Origin: an uncultured Bacteroidales bacterium
Lineage (GTDB): Bacteria; Bacteroidota; Bacteroidia; Bacteroidales; Bacteroidaceae
DNA: 64,000 bases
Reading direction: 5' to 3'
Assembly: GCA_945833885.1 (NCBI GenBank)
Contig: CAMAFY010000002.1
Coordinates: 78,473-142,472 of the forward strand
How positions within the stretch are numbered: position 1 is the stretch's first letter; the number at the start of each line of letters is the position of its first letter. Under the pieces are notes generated by a model. It had not been told where the DNA came from. It ran no database searches and worked only from the letters and a program-made list of their open reading frames with translations. The translations under genes and the position numbers were made by a program. This document shows positions 36,598 through 46,587 of the stretch, in pieces.

Positions 36598-38661
36598 TTA
36601 TCCCACTTCGCTTCCGGGCATCACCTCGCGGTCGACGGTGACAACGCTGAGGCGACCGTCGTAGTTGGCGGCGGAAAGAATCATGCCTTCGCTGACAAGT
36701 TCCTCCTTACCAATCTTGAAGGTACGTGCTGGGAGGTTGGCAATGAAGACAATCTGGCGGCCGATAAGGTCTTCCGGATCATATTCCGCGGCGATTCCGG
36801 AGAGAATCTGGCGATTCTCGAGTCCGTCTGCAATGGTAAAGCGGAGCAACTTCTTGTTTTTCTTCAGCCGTTCGCACTCAATGACCGTGCCGACACGGAG
36901 GTCGAGTTTGCCAAAGTCGTCGATGGTGACGTCGGGACGCACATCGTTGGCACGATAGTTCGCACGTTCGTTCTCGCGTTTGATGTTTTCGAGACGGTCG
37001 AGTTGCTGTTGGATGGTCGCATCATCAATCTTTTCGAACAGGAGATGGGGCTTTTGGAGTTGATGTCCGGCGGCGAGGATGTCGGTGCTGCCGAGTTGTT
37101 CCCAGTCGAGATGGTCGATGGCGAGCATTTCGCGGAGGCTTGCGCTGGAGAAGGGGAGGAAAGGCTCGAAGACGATGGCGAGATTGGCGGTAAGTTGCAG
37201 TGCTATGTGCAGGATGGTCGCTACCCGCTCAGGGTCGGTGGCGTAGATTTTCCAGGGTTCAGCGTCGGCCAGATACTTGTTTCCAATGCGTGCGAGGTTC
37301 ATTGCCTCTTTCTGTGCCTCGCGGAAGTGGAAAGTCTCGATAAGTTGCTCCACTTCGGCCTTCACACCACGGAACTCCTCGATGGTTGCGCGGTCAGTTT
37401 CGGTCAGTTCTCCGCAGGTGGGAACGACACCGTTGAAGTATTTCTGTGTGAGTTGCAGGGCACGGTTGACGAAATTGCCGTAGACGGCCACGAGTTCGTT
37501 GTTGGTGCGGGCCTGGAAGTCCGCCCATGTGAAGTTGTTGTCCCTCGTTTCCGGCGCGTTTGCCGTAAGTACGTATCTCAGGACGTCCTGTTTCCCGGGG
37601 AAATCGTCGAGGTATTCGTGGAGCCATACGGCCCAGTTGCGCGAAGTGCTGATCTTATCGTTCTCAAGGTTGAGGAATTCGTTGGCGGGAACGTTGTCGG
37701 GCATGATGTAACCGCCGTGCGCCTTCATCATTGTGGGGAAGATGAGGCAGTGGAAAACGATGTTGTCCTTGCCGATGAAGTGGACAAGCCGTGTGGTTTC
37801 GTCCTGCCACCATGTCTGCCAATCGCCCCATCGTTCGGGATTTCCCTCGCAAAGGTCCTTGGTATTGCTGATGTATCCGATGGGCGCGTCAAACCAGACG
37901 TAGAGGACTTTCCCGTCGGCACCCTCCACGGGTACGGGTATTCCCCAATCGAGGTCGCGCGTCATGGCACGGGGTTGCAGGTCCATGTCGAGCCACGACT
38001 TGCACTGTCCGTAGACGTTGGCGCGCCATTCGGTGTGATCGGTGAGGATCCATTGGCGCAACCACTGCTGATACTCTCCGAGCGGCAGGTACCAGTTCTT
38101 CGTAGGCCGCTTTACGAGGCCATGACCGGGGTTGTTCTTGTTCGTAGGATTGATGAGTTCGTCGGGACTGAGCGTCGCTCCGCATTTTTCGCACTGGTCT
38201 CCGTATGCGCCTTGTGCGTGGCATCGCGGACATTCACCGACAATGTTGCGGTCGGTGAGGAACTCTCCCGTCACCTCGTCGCAATACTGTTCCTCGGTGA
38301 TTTCCTGAAGTTTCTGGTTGTCGTAGAGATGTCTGAAGAAGTCTGCTGCGAACTTGTGGTGTGTGGGACTTGTGGTTCGGCTGTAGATGTCGAAGGATAT
38401 GCCGAAGCGCTCGAAGGAGTCGCGGATGATGTTGTGGTATCTGTCGACGATTTCCTGCGTCGTCACACCTTCCTTGCGTGCCCTGATGGTGACGGGAACG
38501 CCGTGTTCGTCCGATCCGCAGACGAACATCACGTTGCGTCCTTTCAGTCTGAGGTAGCGCACATAGATGTCGGCCGGCACATAGACTCCGGCAAGATGTC
38601 CGATGTGAACACCGCCGTTGGCATAGGGAAGTGCGGCGGTGACGAGAGTGCGGTTGTACAT
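36598..38661 (-). CDS. metG: methionyl-tRNA synthetase
   Basis: MetG charges tRNA-Met. This 687-residue class I synthetase has the HIGH motif at residues 19-22 ([13 protein letters not shown]) and the zinc-binding knuckle CPRC...CEKC. The KMSKS-type loop reads [12 protein letters not shown]. The anticodon-binding helices contain [17 protein letters not shown]-terminal EMAP/OB tRNA-binding domain begins near [16 protein letters not shown]. Length and domain order are those of the usual bacterial dimeric type. The gene has its own terminator at 36375. A possible -7 element lies at 39221-39228, which would put repeat array R5 inside a long 5' leader. Confidence 0.96.
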   Translation of the reverse strand: MYNRTLVTAALPYANGGVHIGHLAGVYVPADIYVRYLRLKGRNVMFVCGSDEHGVPVTIRARKEGVTTQEIVDRYHNIIRDSFERFGISFDIYSRTTSPTHHKFAADFFRHLYDNQKLQEITEEQYCDEVTGEFLTDRNIVGECPRCHAQGAYGDQCEKCGATLSPDELINPTNKNNPGHGLVKRPTKNWYLPLGEYQQWLRQWILTDHTEWRANVYGQCKSWLDMDLQPRAMTRDLDWGIPVPVEGADGKVLYVWFDAPIGYISNTKDLCEGNPERWGDWQTWWQDETTRLVHFIGKDNIVFHCLIFPTMMKAHGGYIMPDNVPANEFLNLENDKISTSRNWAVWLHEYLDDFPGKQDVLRYVLTANAPETRDNNFTWADFQARTNNELVAVYGNFVNRALQLTQKYFNGVVPTCGELTETDRATIEEFRGVKAEVEQLIETFHFREAQKEAMNLARIGNKYLADAEPWKIYATDPERVATILHIALQLTANLAIVFEPFLPFSSASLREMLAIDHLDWEQLGSTDILAAGHQLQKPHLLFEKIDDATIQQQLDRLENIKRENERANYRANDVRPDVTIDDFGKLDLRVGTVIECERLKKNKKLLRFTIADGLENRQILSGIAAEYDPEDLIGRQIVFIANLPARTFKIGKEELVSEGMILSAANYDGRLSVVTVDREVMPGSEVG

Positions 38662-38758
38662 GTTTGTCGTGATTATGTAGGTGTTCGTTTATTGTTTTTC
38701 TGTCTGTGTAGGTGCCGCATCGCGGGACTTTGGCGCCTACTTATTATAAAATATTGAT

Positions 38759-38980
38759 GTTCCGTGGTAAAATATTGCTGTTTCCGTGGTGAAAAGATGT
38801 AGTATCCGTGGCGGAAAGTTGTAGTATCCGTGGTGGAAAGTTGCAGTTCTCCGGGACGAAACAGGCTTGTGTTCCTGATAAAACAAAGTTGTGTTTCGGA
38901 AAATACAATGTAGTTTCTGAGGTGAATTGCTGCTTTTTCCGTGAAGAATTGCTGCCGTTCTCATAAAGAAGCGATGCCGC
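38759..38980. repeat. 22-bp-period repeat array R5 (about 10 units)
   Basis: Unit starts at 38759, 38780, 38802, 38824, 38846, 38869, 38891, 38913, 38934 and 38956 are 21-23 bp apart. Units read GTTTCCGTGGTGAAAAGATG, GTATCCGTGGCGGAAAGTTG and GTATCCGTGGTGGAAAGTTG, then drift. The sequence differs from R2-R4, but the period and the TTCCGT...GAAAA skeleton are alike. The array lies between metG and secDF. Confidence 0.7.
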
Positions 38981-39220
38981 TCTTCGGGATGGGGTGACGC
39001 TTTATCCGTGGGTTCCGAAAACGGGAATTCGGCAGTTCCTGCCCCTGTTTCCAGGCCTTTTCCACCCCGGTTCCAATCTCCGCACCCCCGTTCGACGGGA
39101 GTATATGGGCGAAAAGTCCGAACCATTGGGCCACAGCACCCGCTTTTTACCATAAAAAATGCTTGACGGTAGCATCCATAATGCACTGAGTCTTTGCGGA
39201 TAATCCCGGAAAGCATGGCG

Positions 39221-39228
39221 CAAAGTTA
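39221..39228 (-). promoter_or_regulatory. possible -7 element for metG
   Basis: The minus strand reads TAACTTTG. If used, the metG leader would be about 550 bases and include array R5. Confidence 0.3.
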
Positions 39229-39292
39229 AGGATAAATTTACAGAAAACGGGTGTTATGGCGTAAAAAAGCCCCTTTTTACCCCTCCATCACC

Positions 39293-39321
39293 TTGTGTTT
39301 TGAAAATTATAACTATATTTG
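39293..39321 (+). promoter_or_regulatory. secDF promoter (-33 and -7)
   Basis: TTG at 39293-39295, an 18-base spacer and TATATTTG at 39314-39321 fit the Bacteroidetes housekeeping promoter. The start codon is 146 bp downstream. Confidence 0.5.
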
Positions 39322-39466
39322 CACGCTCAAAAGAGTGCATTTTCGTCTGTATCTGTGTGGCATCAAGTGCTGTGCAGAGCCTTTTTGCGGCAATCGGACG
39401 GGAATTCCCGGCGTTTTTTACGGCGAAAGAAATCAAAATAATCACATAAAAACCAAGTTCAACCAA

Positions 39467-42400
39467 ATGCAAAACAAAGTATTTGTCAAAATCATTGCAT
39501 TGCTTCTTGGCCTTATCTGTATTTTCTATCTGAGTTTCAGTTTTGTGACCCGCCATTATGAGTCCAAGGCTGCAACGATGGGAGAGGTGGCAGGCAAGGC
39601 TTTCCTCGACTCCCTGCGTCAGGAAGAAGTGTACCTCGGCTACACTTACAAGCAATGTGAAGAACTGCAGATCGGTCTCGGACTTGACCTTAAGGGTGGT
39701 ATGAACGTCATCCTCGAGGTCAGCGTGCCCGATGTAGTAAAGAATCTGGCCGGAACGAATGTCAGCGACCCAATGGTTCAGGCTGCCATTGCTGAGGCTA
39801 CCGTAGAAGCAGAGCAGAGCAGCGAGGATTTCCTCGATGTTTTCATCCGCAAGTATCAGGAAAAGGCCGGCAAGAACAAACTTGGCGGTGTCTTCGCCCT
39901 CAAACTTAAGGAGGCGAACATCACCCCCAACAGCAGCGATGCCCAGGTGCGCAGTGCCCTTGAAACCGAAATCAAGGCTGCCGTGAGCAACTCTTACCAG
40001 GTCGTTCAGAACCGTATCGACCGCTTCGGTGTGGCCCAACCTAACATCCAAATCCTTGAAGGACGCGGACAAATGGGACAGATCATGGTCGAAATGCCTG
40101 GTATCAAGGAGCCCGAACGCGTACGTAACCTCCTTCAGGGTAGCGCAAACCTTGAATTTTGGGAGTGCTATACCGTCAGCGAAATCAATCCTGCCCTTCA
40201 GGCCCTCGACGCTCGTCTGGCACAATCTGCGAAGACCGAGCAGGCTGATACCGCTGTTACCGAGGCTCCTGCCAAGGAAGTGGCCGAGGTTGCTGAGAAA
40301 GCCGCCAAGGAAGATAACGTGGCTGAGGATCTCAAGAACGCTGCCAAGATAGCAAAAGACGGCGGCGAAGAGGCTGCTCCTGCCCCCACCGCCGCTGACG
40401 AGAAGGCCATTGCCGCCGCACATGCCGCGCATCCTCTCCTCAGTCGTCTCATGCAAGGTATGAGCGGACAGAGTTTCATCAGCCCCACAAGTTGCGTTGT
40501 CGGATTTGTCAACAGCGCCGATACCGCTGCCGTTGGTGAACTCATCCGTAGCGCCGCTGCCCGTGAAGTGCTGCCTACCGACCTCGTTCTCGCATGGGGA
40601 GTTAAGGCCAGCGATATGTTCAAGGGCGGAAATATGTTCGAACTTTATGCCCTCCGTCGCACCAATGGAACGGCAGCCCTTGCCGGTGACGTCATTGAAA
40701 ACGCCAAGGATGACTATGACCAGTATCACCGTCCTGTGGTATCCATGACCATGAACACCGACGGTGCCCGTGACTGGGCCATGATTACCAAGAAGAATTT
40801 GAAGCGTCCTGTCGCCATTGTTCTCGATGGTTTCGTATACAGCGCTCCTACCATCCAGAGTGAAATCACCGGTGGACAGAGCCAAATCAGCGGTAATTTC
40901 TCCTCTCAGGATACGCAAGACCTTGCGAATGTCTTGAAGAGTGGTAAGATGCCTGCCCCCACAACCATCGTCCAGGAAGAGACAGTCGGCCCGAGCCTCG
41001 GTGCTGCTTCTGTCAAGGCCGGCTTCATCAGTTGCGTCGTTGCCTTCGTCTTCCTCATGTTCTTCATGGTGCTTTACTACGGCATCATCCCCGGTATGGT
41101 TGCCAACTGCGCGCTGTTGCTCAACTTCTTCTTCACATTCGGAGTCCTCACTTCCTTCCAGGCGGCGCTCACAATGTCCGGAATTGCCGGTCTTGTCCTC
41201 TCGCTTGGTATGGCCGTCGACGCCAATGTGCTTATCTATGAGCGTACGAAAGAAGGTCTGCGTGCCGGAAAGAAGGTGAAGGAAGCCCTTGCCGACGGTT
41301 ACGACAACGCCTTCAGCGCCATCTTCGACTCGAACCTTACCTCCATCATCACCGCGGTTATCCTCTACAACGTCGGAACCGGTTCCATCCGAGGCTTTGC
41401 CATGACGCTCGGTATCGGTATTGTCGCCAGTTTCTTCACCGCAGTTTGGATTACCCGTATCGTATACGAGCATTTCCTCAACAAGGAAAAGTGGACCGGT
41501 ATCACGTTCGTTACCGCCCTTTCCTCGCGTTTCGCTACCGACACCGAGTTCGCTTTCATGAAGATGGCCCGCAAGTCATTCGTCATTTTTGCCGTACTTA
41601 TCGTCATCTGTGGTGCCAGCCTCGGCATCCGTGGCTTGCAGCAGGGTATCGATTTCACCGGTGGTCGCAACTATGTTGTGGAATTTGAGCAGCCCGTTGA
41701 GCCCGAACAGGTGAAGGCTGCCGTGCAGGAGAAGGTAGGAACTGAGGGAACTGTAAGTTGCCTTGCCATCGTTACCACCTCGAACCCCGCCATCCGCATC
41801 TCCACATCTTATAAGATTGAGGAGAATGGTCAGGAAGTTGACCAGGAGGTTGAGAAACTCATTTGGAGCGCTCTCTCCGATGCTAAACTCATCAAGGCCG
41901 ACTATGCCACCTTCAAAGATCGCGACAACAAGACCGGAGGCTCCATCATCAGTGCCCAGAAGGTTGGTTCCAGCGTGGCTGCCGACATGACTCGCGGCGC
42001 CATCATCGCCACTTTCCTCTCGCTCTTCGCCATCTTCATCTACATCCTCGTGCGTTTCCGCAACGTCGCCTTCTCGCTCGGTGCCGTCGGTGCCCTTGCG
42101 GTCGACACCTTCCTCATCATCGGTCTCTACTCCATTTGCTGGGGTTGGATGCCCTTCTCGCTTGAGGTTGACCAGACGTTCGTTGGCGCCATCCTTACCG
42201 CTATCGGTTACTCCATCAACGATAAGGTGGTAGTCTTCGACCGTATCCGCGAGAATATCGGTCTCTATCCTACGCGCGAGCCCGAGCGTCTCTTCAACGA
42301 ATCGCTCAACAGCACGCTTACCCGTACCATCATGACCTCACTTACCACCTTGCTGGTGCTCTTCTGCATCTTCTTCCTCGGTGGTGATGCTGTGCGTAGT

Positions 42401-42520
42401 TTCGCCTTCGCCATGATTCTTGGTGTCGTCTTTGGTACCTGTTCTTCTATCTTCCTTGCCGCTCCCATCGCCCTCAAGGTGATTGGAAAGCAGGCCAAGA
42501 AGGCTGCGGAAGTGGCTTGA
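39467..42520 (+). CDS. secDF: protein translocase subunit SecDF (fusion)
   Basis: SecDF uses the proton gradient to help pull proteins through SecYEG. The start is ATG 39467 (MQNKVFVKIIALLLGLICIF); the upstream open extension covers the promoter and is rejected. SecD features are GLDLKGGMNVILEV, TIQSEITGGQSQISGNF and a first six-helix bundle (GLVLSLGMAVDANVLIYERT). SecF begins near residue 700, with GIDFTGGRNYVVEF and the second bundle (TAIGYSINDKVVVFDRIREN). An Ala/Glu/Lys-rich insert at about residues 245-310 in the P1 region is a low-complexity extension. The fused form is normal in Bacteroidetes. A perfect terminator follows at 42566. Confidence 0.95.
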   Translation: MQNKVFVKIIALLLGLICIFYLSFSFVTRHYESKAATMGEVAGKAFLDSLRQEEVYLGYTYKQCEELQIGLGLDLKGGMNVILEVSVPDVVKNLAGTNVSDPMVQAAIAEATVEAEQSSEDFLDVFIRKYQEKAGKNKLGGVFALKLKEANITPNSSDAQVRSALETEIKAAVSNSYQVVQNRIDRFGVAQPNIQILEGRGQMGQIMVEMPGIKEPERVRNLLQGSANLEFWECYTVSEINPALQALDARLAQSAKTEQADTAVTEAPAKEVAEVAEKAAKEDNVAEDLKNAAKIAKDGGEEAAPAPTAADEKAIAAAHAAHPLLSRLMQGMSGQSFISPTSCVVGFVNSADTAAVGELIRSAAAREVLPTDLVLAWGVKASDMFKGGNMFELYALRRTNGTAALAGDVIENAKDDYDQYHRPVVSMTMNTDGARDWAMITKKNLKRPVAIVLDGFVYSAPTIQSEITGGQSQISGNFSSQDTQDLANVLKSGKMPAPTTIVQEETVGPSLGAASVKAGFISCVVAFVFLMFFMVLYYGIIPGMVANCALLLNFFFTFGVLTSFQAALTMSGIAGLVLSLGMAVDANVLIYERTKEGLRAGKKVKEALADGYDNAFSAIFDSNLTSIITAVILYNVGTGSIRGFAMTLGIGIVASFFTAVWITRIVYEHFLNKEKWTGITFVTALSSRFATDTEFAFMKMARKSFVIFAVLIVICGASLGIRGLQQGIDFTGGRNYVVEFEQPVEPEQVKAAVQEKVGTEGTVSCLAIVTTSNPAIRISTSYKIEENGQEVDQEVEKLIWSALSDAKLIKADYATFKDRDNKTGGSIISAQKVGSSVAADMTRGAIIATFLSLFAIFIYILVRFRNVAFSLGAVGALAVDTFLIIGLYSICWGWMPFSLEVDQTFVGAILTAIGYSINDKVVVFDRIRENIGLYPTREPERLFNESLNSTLTRTIMTSLTTLLVLFCIFFLGGDAVRSFAFAMILGVVFGTCSSIFLAAPIALKVIGKQAKKAAEVA

Positions 42521-42565
42521 TTCCACGGCGGATGACGCTGTGAAAGCATGCCTTTCGCGTTGAAG

Positions 42566-42604
42566 GGTGTATCGGAAGCCGCAATCTTCCGATACACCTT
42601 TTTT
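42566..42604 (+). terminator. Rho-independent terminator of secDF
   Basis: GGTGTATCGGAAG pairs perfectly with CTTCCGATACACC, followed by six T. Confidence 0.9.
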
Positions 42605-42800
42605 CTTTTTCGAAGGATTCCATTGAATATCCCCGTAAATCAATTCGCTTGTTTTAAGGATATACCCACCACCTTTATGCCGCCCCCCTGCTCTTAGGCA
42701 CCGCGAATGCTGACGATTATGCTGCGAAAATCCGATGGCGCATAAAATAAAAGCCCGAAACCCGCGTTATAAAGTCAGTGAACACGGTGCAAAAGTGCCG

Positions 42801-43100
42801 GGGAATCCGCTCTGAAATAAGGAAGATTCCGTATGGGAACATGAGATTGTCCGCATGGATGTATGGAAGATCCCGCCAGAATGTACGGAAGTTCCCGTAA
42901 AAAAGTACGGAGGATTCTTATCCGTGAATGCGGAACTCTTCACTTGAGGACACGGAAGTCCCCGTAAAAAAGTACGGAGATTCCTGCAAAAAAACACGGA
43001 AGTTCCCATTCGTAAATGCGGAAGTTCCCATTCGTAAATGCGGAGTTTTCCGTCTGAAAGTGCGGAGGTCCGTGTTCCGTTCGGCGGAGGTGGCCGCATC
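42801..43100. repeat. 22-bp-period repeat array R4 (about 13 units)
   Basis: Unit starts: 42801, 42821, 42843, 42865, 42887, 42909, 42932, 42954, 42976, 42998, 43020, 43042, 43064. Most are exactly 22 bp apart. The best units read GGAAGTTCCCGT followed by AAAAAAGTAC; two adjacent copies at 42998 and 43020 are identical. Each unit contains two small palindromes (GGAA-G-TTCC and CCGTA...TACGG). The array lies between the secDF terminator and the WbsX gene. Confidence 0.8.
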
Positions 43101-43249
43101 CTGTTCCGAGGTCGGGGAGGAACACTCCTTTCCCCCTTCCTCTATGTATAAATATTAATATTGAGTAGCACCGCCTTTTGTGGGCACGACCGGCCAACTT
43201 CGGTTGCATGCTCACGTCAGGTTTTACCAGCATCTACAATTCTCTCTGC

Positions 43250-44407
43250 ATGAAAGCACGTATCATTGCCCTATATTTGCCCCAGTTCCACCCCATTCCA
43301 GAGAACGACGAATGGTGGGGAAAAGGGTTCACGGAATGGATAAATGTGGCGAAAGCCCGTCCGATGTTCCGTGGACATCTTCAGCCCCGTATCCCTTCCG
43401 ACCTTGGATTCTACGACCTTCGTCTGCCGGAAGTGCGGGAACAGCAGGCTGAACTTGCCCGCGAGGCAGGTATCGAAGGCTTCTGCTATTACCACTATTG
43501 GTTTGGCAACGGCAGGCAATTATTGGAGCGTCCCTTCAACGAAGTGTTGGAAAGCGGCAACCCCGACTTCCCTTTCTGCCTCTGTTGGGCCAACCATACG
43601 TGGAGCAATAAGACGTGGCAACGCAAGTCATCTGCCCAGCGCGAGACGCTGCTCATGGAACAAACCTATCCTGGACACGACGATGACGTGGCACATTTCC
43701 TGAATGTCCTTCCTGCATTCCGCGACAAACGCTATATGACCATTGACGGTCGCCCGATATTCGTCATCTACGAGCCCTTCAACATTCCGCATATCAAGGA
43801 ATTTCTCCAGACGTGGCGCGACCTTGCCGCCGAGCATGGGTTGCCGGGCATCTACTTCATTGGCATGACGCCCTCCACACTTACGTTCTACGTCGACGAG
43901 CATTTCCAGCGCCACCGCTGCATGCCCGACCTCAAAAGTAGCGCGACCATTTACCAGCGCATCCTCGATATGGGTTTCGATGCTGTGAATTCCTATGGAA
44001 AACGTCGCGGAGAAATGCTCTACGAAGGCAAATATTGGAGCATCATAAAGCGGAAGTTGCGTCTGATGGGCATCCCTGTCGGCTCGAAGAACTTCGATTA
44101 TTCCCGCACCGTCCGTCATTATTTCGCCCCTGAGGATGCTTGGGAAAACGTGTTCCCCACTATCATTCCCCAGTGGGACCGTACGCCACGGATGCCCGGA
44201 GCCGACGGCGTTTATACGGGCGTCACTCCCGAGAAATTCGAGAAACACATCCGACAGGCGATATCAATGATCGAGAACAAGCAGGACGAACATAAGGTCA
44301 TCTTCCTCAAATCATGGAACGAATGGGGAGAAGGCAACTATGTCGAGCCCGACCAACACTTCGGTCACGGCCTGCTCGATGCCATCCGCAACAGTCTGAA
44401 GTCCTGA
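43250..44407 (+). CDS. WbsX-like glycosyltransferase/GH99-like domain protein
   Basis: The 385-residue protein starts at ATG 43250 (MKARIIALYLPQFHPIPEND). It carries the WbsX hallmark segments EWWGKGFTEWINVAKARP, then GFCYYHYWFGNGRQLLERP, then LCWANHTWSNKTW, and near the end FLKSWNEWGEGNYVEPD. WbsX proteins are found in O-antigen and capsule loci, where they act on surface glycans; whether they transfer or cleave sugars is not settled. There is no signal peptide, so cytoplasmic action is likely. A convergent glycosyltransferase gene follows at 44550. The two may belong to the same surface-glycan pathway, although they are not in one operon. Confidence 0.85.
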   Translation: MKARIIALYLPQFHPIPENDEWWGKGFTEWINVAKARPMFRGHLQPRIPSDLGFYDLRLPEVREQQAELAREAGIEGFCYYHYWFGNGRQLLERPFNEVLESGNPDFPFCLCWANHTWSNKTWQRKSSAQRETLLMEQTYPGHDDDVAHFLNVLPAFRDKRYMTIDGRPIFVIYEPFNIPHIKEFLQTWRDLAAEHGLPGIYFIGMTPSTLTFYVDEHFQRHRCMPDLKSSATIYQRILDMGFDAVNSYGKRRGEMLYEGKYWSIIKRKLRLMGIPVGSKNFDYSRTVRHYFAPEDAWENVFPTIIPQWDRTPRMPGADGVYTGVTPEKFEKHIRQAISMIENKQDEHKVIFLKSWNEWGEGNYVEPDQHFGHGLLDAIRNSLKS

Positions 44408-44443
44408 GGCGTCACTGCCGCAGCACCGCAGTTTCCATAAAGA

Positions 44444-44503
44444 CACCGCGCTACAACATGGGAAAACGTTGAGTCTTCTAATGCTGTAGCGCGGTGATTT
44501 TTT
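44444..44503 (+). terminator. terminator between convergent glycosyltransferase genes
   Basis: CACCGCGCTACA pairs perfectly with TGTAGCGCGGTG across a 29-base loop, then A and six T. It may also serve the opposing gene. Confidence 0.8.
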
Positions 44504-44549
44504 TGCAATTTTCCGCGATTTCATCGTGGAAAATGCCACACTTTCTCCT

Positions 44550-45662
44550 TTATTTTCCGGAGGAAATCTGTGCGATGTATTCGATGAGAGGGCGCACGGC
44601 TGAGGACCATGTGGGGTCTTCGTCCGCAGTTTCCGCCGCTATGTTCCGCCGTTTCTCTTCTATTTCCCCGCGTTTGTCCCGCAGGATGCCGAGGATGCAG
44701 TTGCGGATGTCCTCGGTCGAGTAGCCATCAACGGTATATCCTATCCCGTGTTGCCGCACCAGTTCGCCCAAATGCGTACCTTCGGCGAAGAATCCCGGCA
44801 CTTGAAAGAAGAGCGACTCGTGGAATTTGTTGGAAATGGCGTTCCTTACGTTGATGTCTTTTGCGGGATATACCGCCCAAACGAGGTCGATTTGTTTATA
44901 GATTTCGGGGATATAACTGTACACGTACGGCCCCATGAACCGCACATTCTGCAGTCCGCGGGCATAATCCTTGACGGCGTTGGCGTTTGCTTCGCATCCT
45001 CCGCCGAAAAGCACCACTTCCACGTTGTCCATACCCTTGACAGCCTCGAAAAGTTGCCTGAAAATCTCCGCGTAACGCAGACCTCCGGCAAAGCCGATGG
45101 TGAGTTTCGGGTCGTCAATCGCCTTGTGTTCGATGGCAGGTTCAAAGCCTTTGGGTATCTTGTTCTCCAGAATGATTTGTCTTCCTTTGAAAAATTCGTA
45201 ATAAGGCTTGTAGAACCGCGATGCGAACGTGATGGCGGCGCATTGCCTCAGCGCGCGGCGTTCGAGTAAGCGCAGCGTTTTGTAGAGCAAAGGTCTGCCT
45301 GTAGGCATGTCAAGGTTCTCGTATATCAGCGTTTGTGCCCCCCTTCGCAGCCCGGCGCACAGCAACAGCGAATCCCAATGTGAGGCAATGACGACCGTCG
45401 GGGCGTATTCCCGCAGCGTTTCTTTGAGGAATCGGCGGAAATGACCGAGTTTTTTGAGTTTGTCTACCCTGTTTCCCATCACCGAAGGCAGGTCCAGGAT
45501 GTAATCCTGCGCGTCATCGGCCTTCACGGGCGTGCGGTTCCGGTTCCAGGTGGCGACTTTCACGTTGTCGTTGCCGAAGACCTCCCTCAGAGAGTCTACA
45601 ATCCTTATGTTTCGGGTGTTGATGGGATAGGCGGTATCAACGAGTAGAATGCGGTGTTCCAT
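44550..45662 (-). CDS. GT-B fold glycosyltransferase (GT4-like)
   Basis: The start is placed at 45662 (MEHRILLVDTAYPINTRNIR), giving 370 residues; the open frame runs 75 codons further but lacks family-like sequence there. The N-terminal half is a nucleotide-fold domain (VVIASHWDSLLLCAGLRRG). The C-terminal half has the donor-binding pattern of GT-B enzymes (KLTIGFAGGLRYAE, VEVVLFGGGCE, VRFMGPYVYSYIPEIYKQID, then NKFHESLFFQVP). The acceptor is unknown. It converges on the WbsX-like gene. A -7 element on the minus strand lies about 190 bp upstream. Confidence 0.8.
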   Translation of the reverse strand: MEHRILLVDTAYPINTRNIRIVDSLREVFGNDNVKVATWNRNRTPVKADDAQDYILDLPSVMGNRVDKLKKLGHFRRFLKETLREYAPTVVIASHWDSLLLCAGLRRGAQTLIYENLDMPTGRPLLYKTLRLLERRALRQCAAITFASRFYKPYYEFFKGRQIILENKIPKGFEPAIEHKAIDDPKLTIGFAGGLRYAEIFRQLFEAVKGMDNVEVVLFGGGCEANANAVKDYARGLQNVRFMGPYVYSYIPEIYKQIDLVWAVYPAKDINVRNAISNKFHESLFFQVPGFFAEGTHLGELVRQHGIGYTVDGYSTEDIRNCILGILRDKRGEIEEKRRNIAAETADEDPTWSSAVRPLIEYIAQISSGK

Positions 45663-45854
45663 GTTGAAGAATTGGTTATGGATGGCAGAGCGTTCCCCTG
45701 CAAAGTACAATGAAAAGTGGCGGCTATGCCTTATGCCCCCACCTGTATTCAGGGCAATTCCGGTCCGGAGGAGCCGGTCGTGAGGGTGGTGCTGATGGCA
45801 TTTCCCCCTCAGCGTTCCATAGGTTTCCGGGCCATCCGTCTGCAGAAGTGCCTG

Positions 45855-45862
45855 CAAAGATA
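45855..45862 (-). promoter_or_regulatory. -7 promoter element of the glycosyltransferase gene
   Basis: The minus strand reads TATCTTTG (TAnnTTTG), 193 bp upstream of the start codon. A TTTG occurs about 22 bp before it. Confidence 0.4.
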
Positions 45863-45900
45863 GTTCTTTAATTTCAAATAACTGCAAACTGACGGATTAA

Positions 45901-46095
45901 AGGTGTGTCCTATAAATCAGATTTGTCGGAATTTGAGGATGTTTACGTTATGTCATGGCGGGAAACGAAGAACGAAGTCCAACGTTTCCGTCAAGCCAGA
46001 TGAGCAGAGCGGAAGCAAGTGTAACGCACTTATGGTATGCCATGGCGAGAAAACGAAGAACGATGTTCAACAAATCTAATTTACGGAAGCCACCT
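45901..46095. repeat. MITE-like element M4 (terminal inverted repeats)
   Basis: The left end AGGTGTGTCCTATAAATCAG and the reversed right end AGGTGGCTTCCGTAAATTAG, both continuing ATTTG, form inverted repeats. The interior shares AACGTTTCCGTCAAGCC, AGATGAGCAGAGCGGAAGC and TATGCCATGGCGAGAAAACG with M1 and with the 53.9-kb repeat. Possible TAAA duplications flank it. Confidence 0.6.
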
Positions 46096-46297
46096 AAAAA
46101 TTAACCCTTTCAAGGCGTGTCAGCATGGGAGATTAAGAATGCGGACTTCCAACATTAAAAAAAATCATCACAGCGTGTCTTTTCCTTTTTTTTGCGCCAT
46201 AAAACGGCATGATTCTTCGTTAAGTATGTTTTTTAAGCGCGAAAAATGAAAAAAATTGAAGTTCCATTCCCTTCGTTTTACCGTACTTTTACGTGAA

Positions 46298-46436
46298 GGT
46301 GTAGGATTATCCTACACTCCAACAGCCATCCTACACACCATCCTACACTCAAAAACTTTTAATAAAGACTGACGATTTCCTCCAGTAGTGTAGGAAGTGT
46401 AGGGAAAAATCGCAAAAAAAATCTGTGGAGAAGAGA
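46298..46436 (+). repeat. TGTAGGA/TCCTACA repeat cluster T2
   Basis: GGTGTAGGATTATCCTACAC, two further ATCCTACAC copies, a 45-bp spacer, then GTGTAGGAAGTGTAGGG, an A-rich run and GTGGAGAAGAG. The order and spacing match cluster T1 at 6183. Confidence 0.65.
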
Positions 46437-46587
46437 ATGCTGTTTCAGATGCTTGGCAGTACTCTGCAAATTCGTTTGGTCCAAACATGGCGAACTTATC
46501 TATGATGTACCTGTGCAAACCAAAAAAATCCACCAGAAAGTCAGTCTCTCCAGTGGATTCTTATGGGTACATCGTATTTCGTTCTTT

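Noticed and set aside
42801..43100. CRISPR array
   Set aside because: Repeat units are contiguous, with no unique spacers between conserved repeats, and no cas genes are present.
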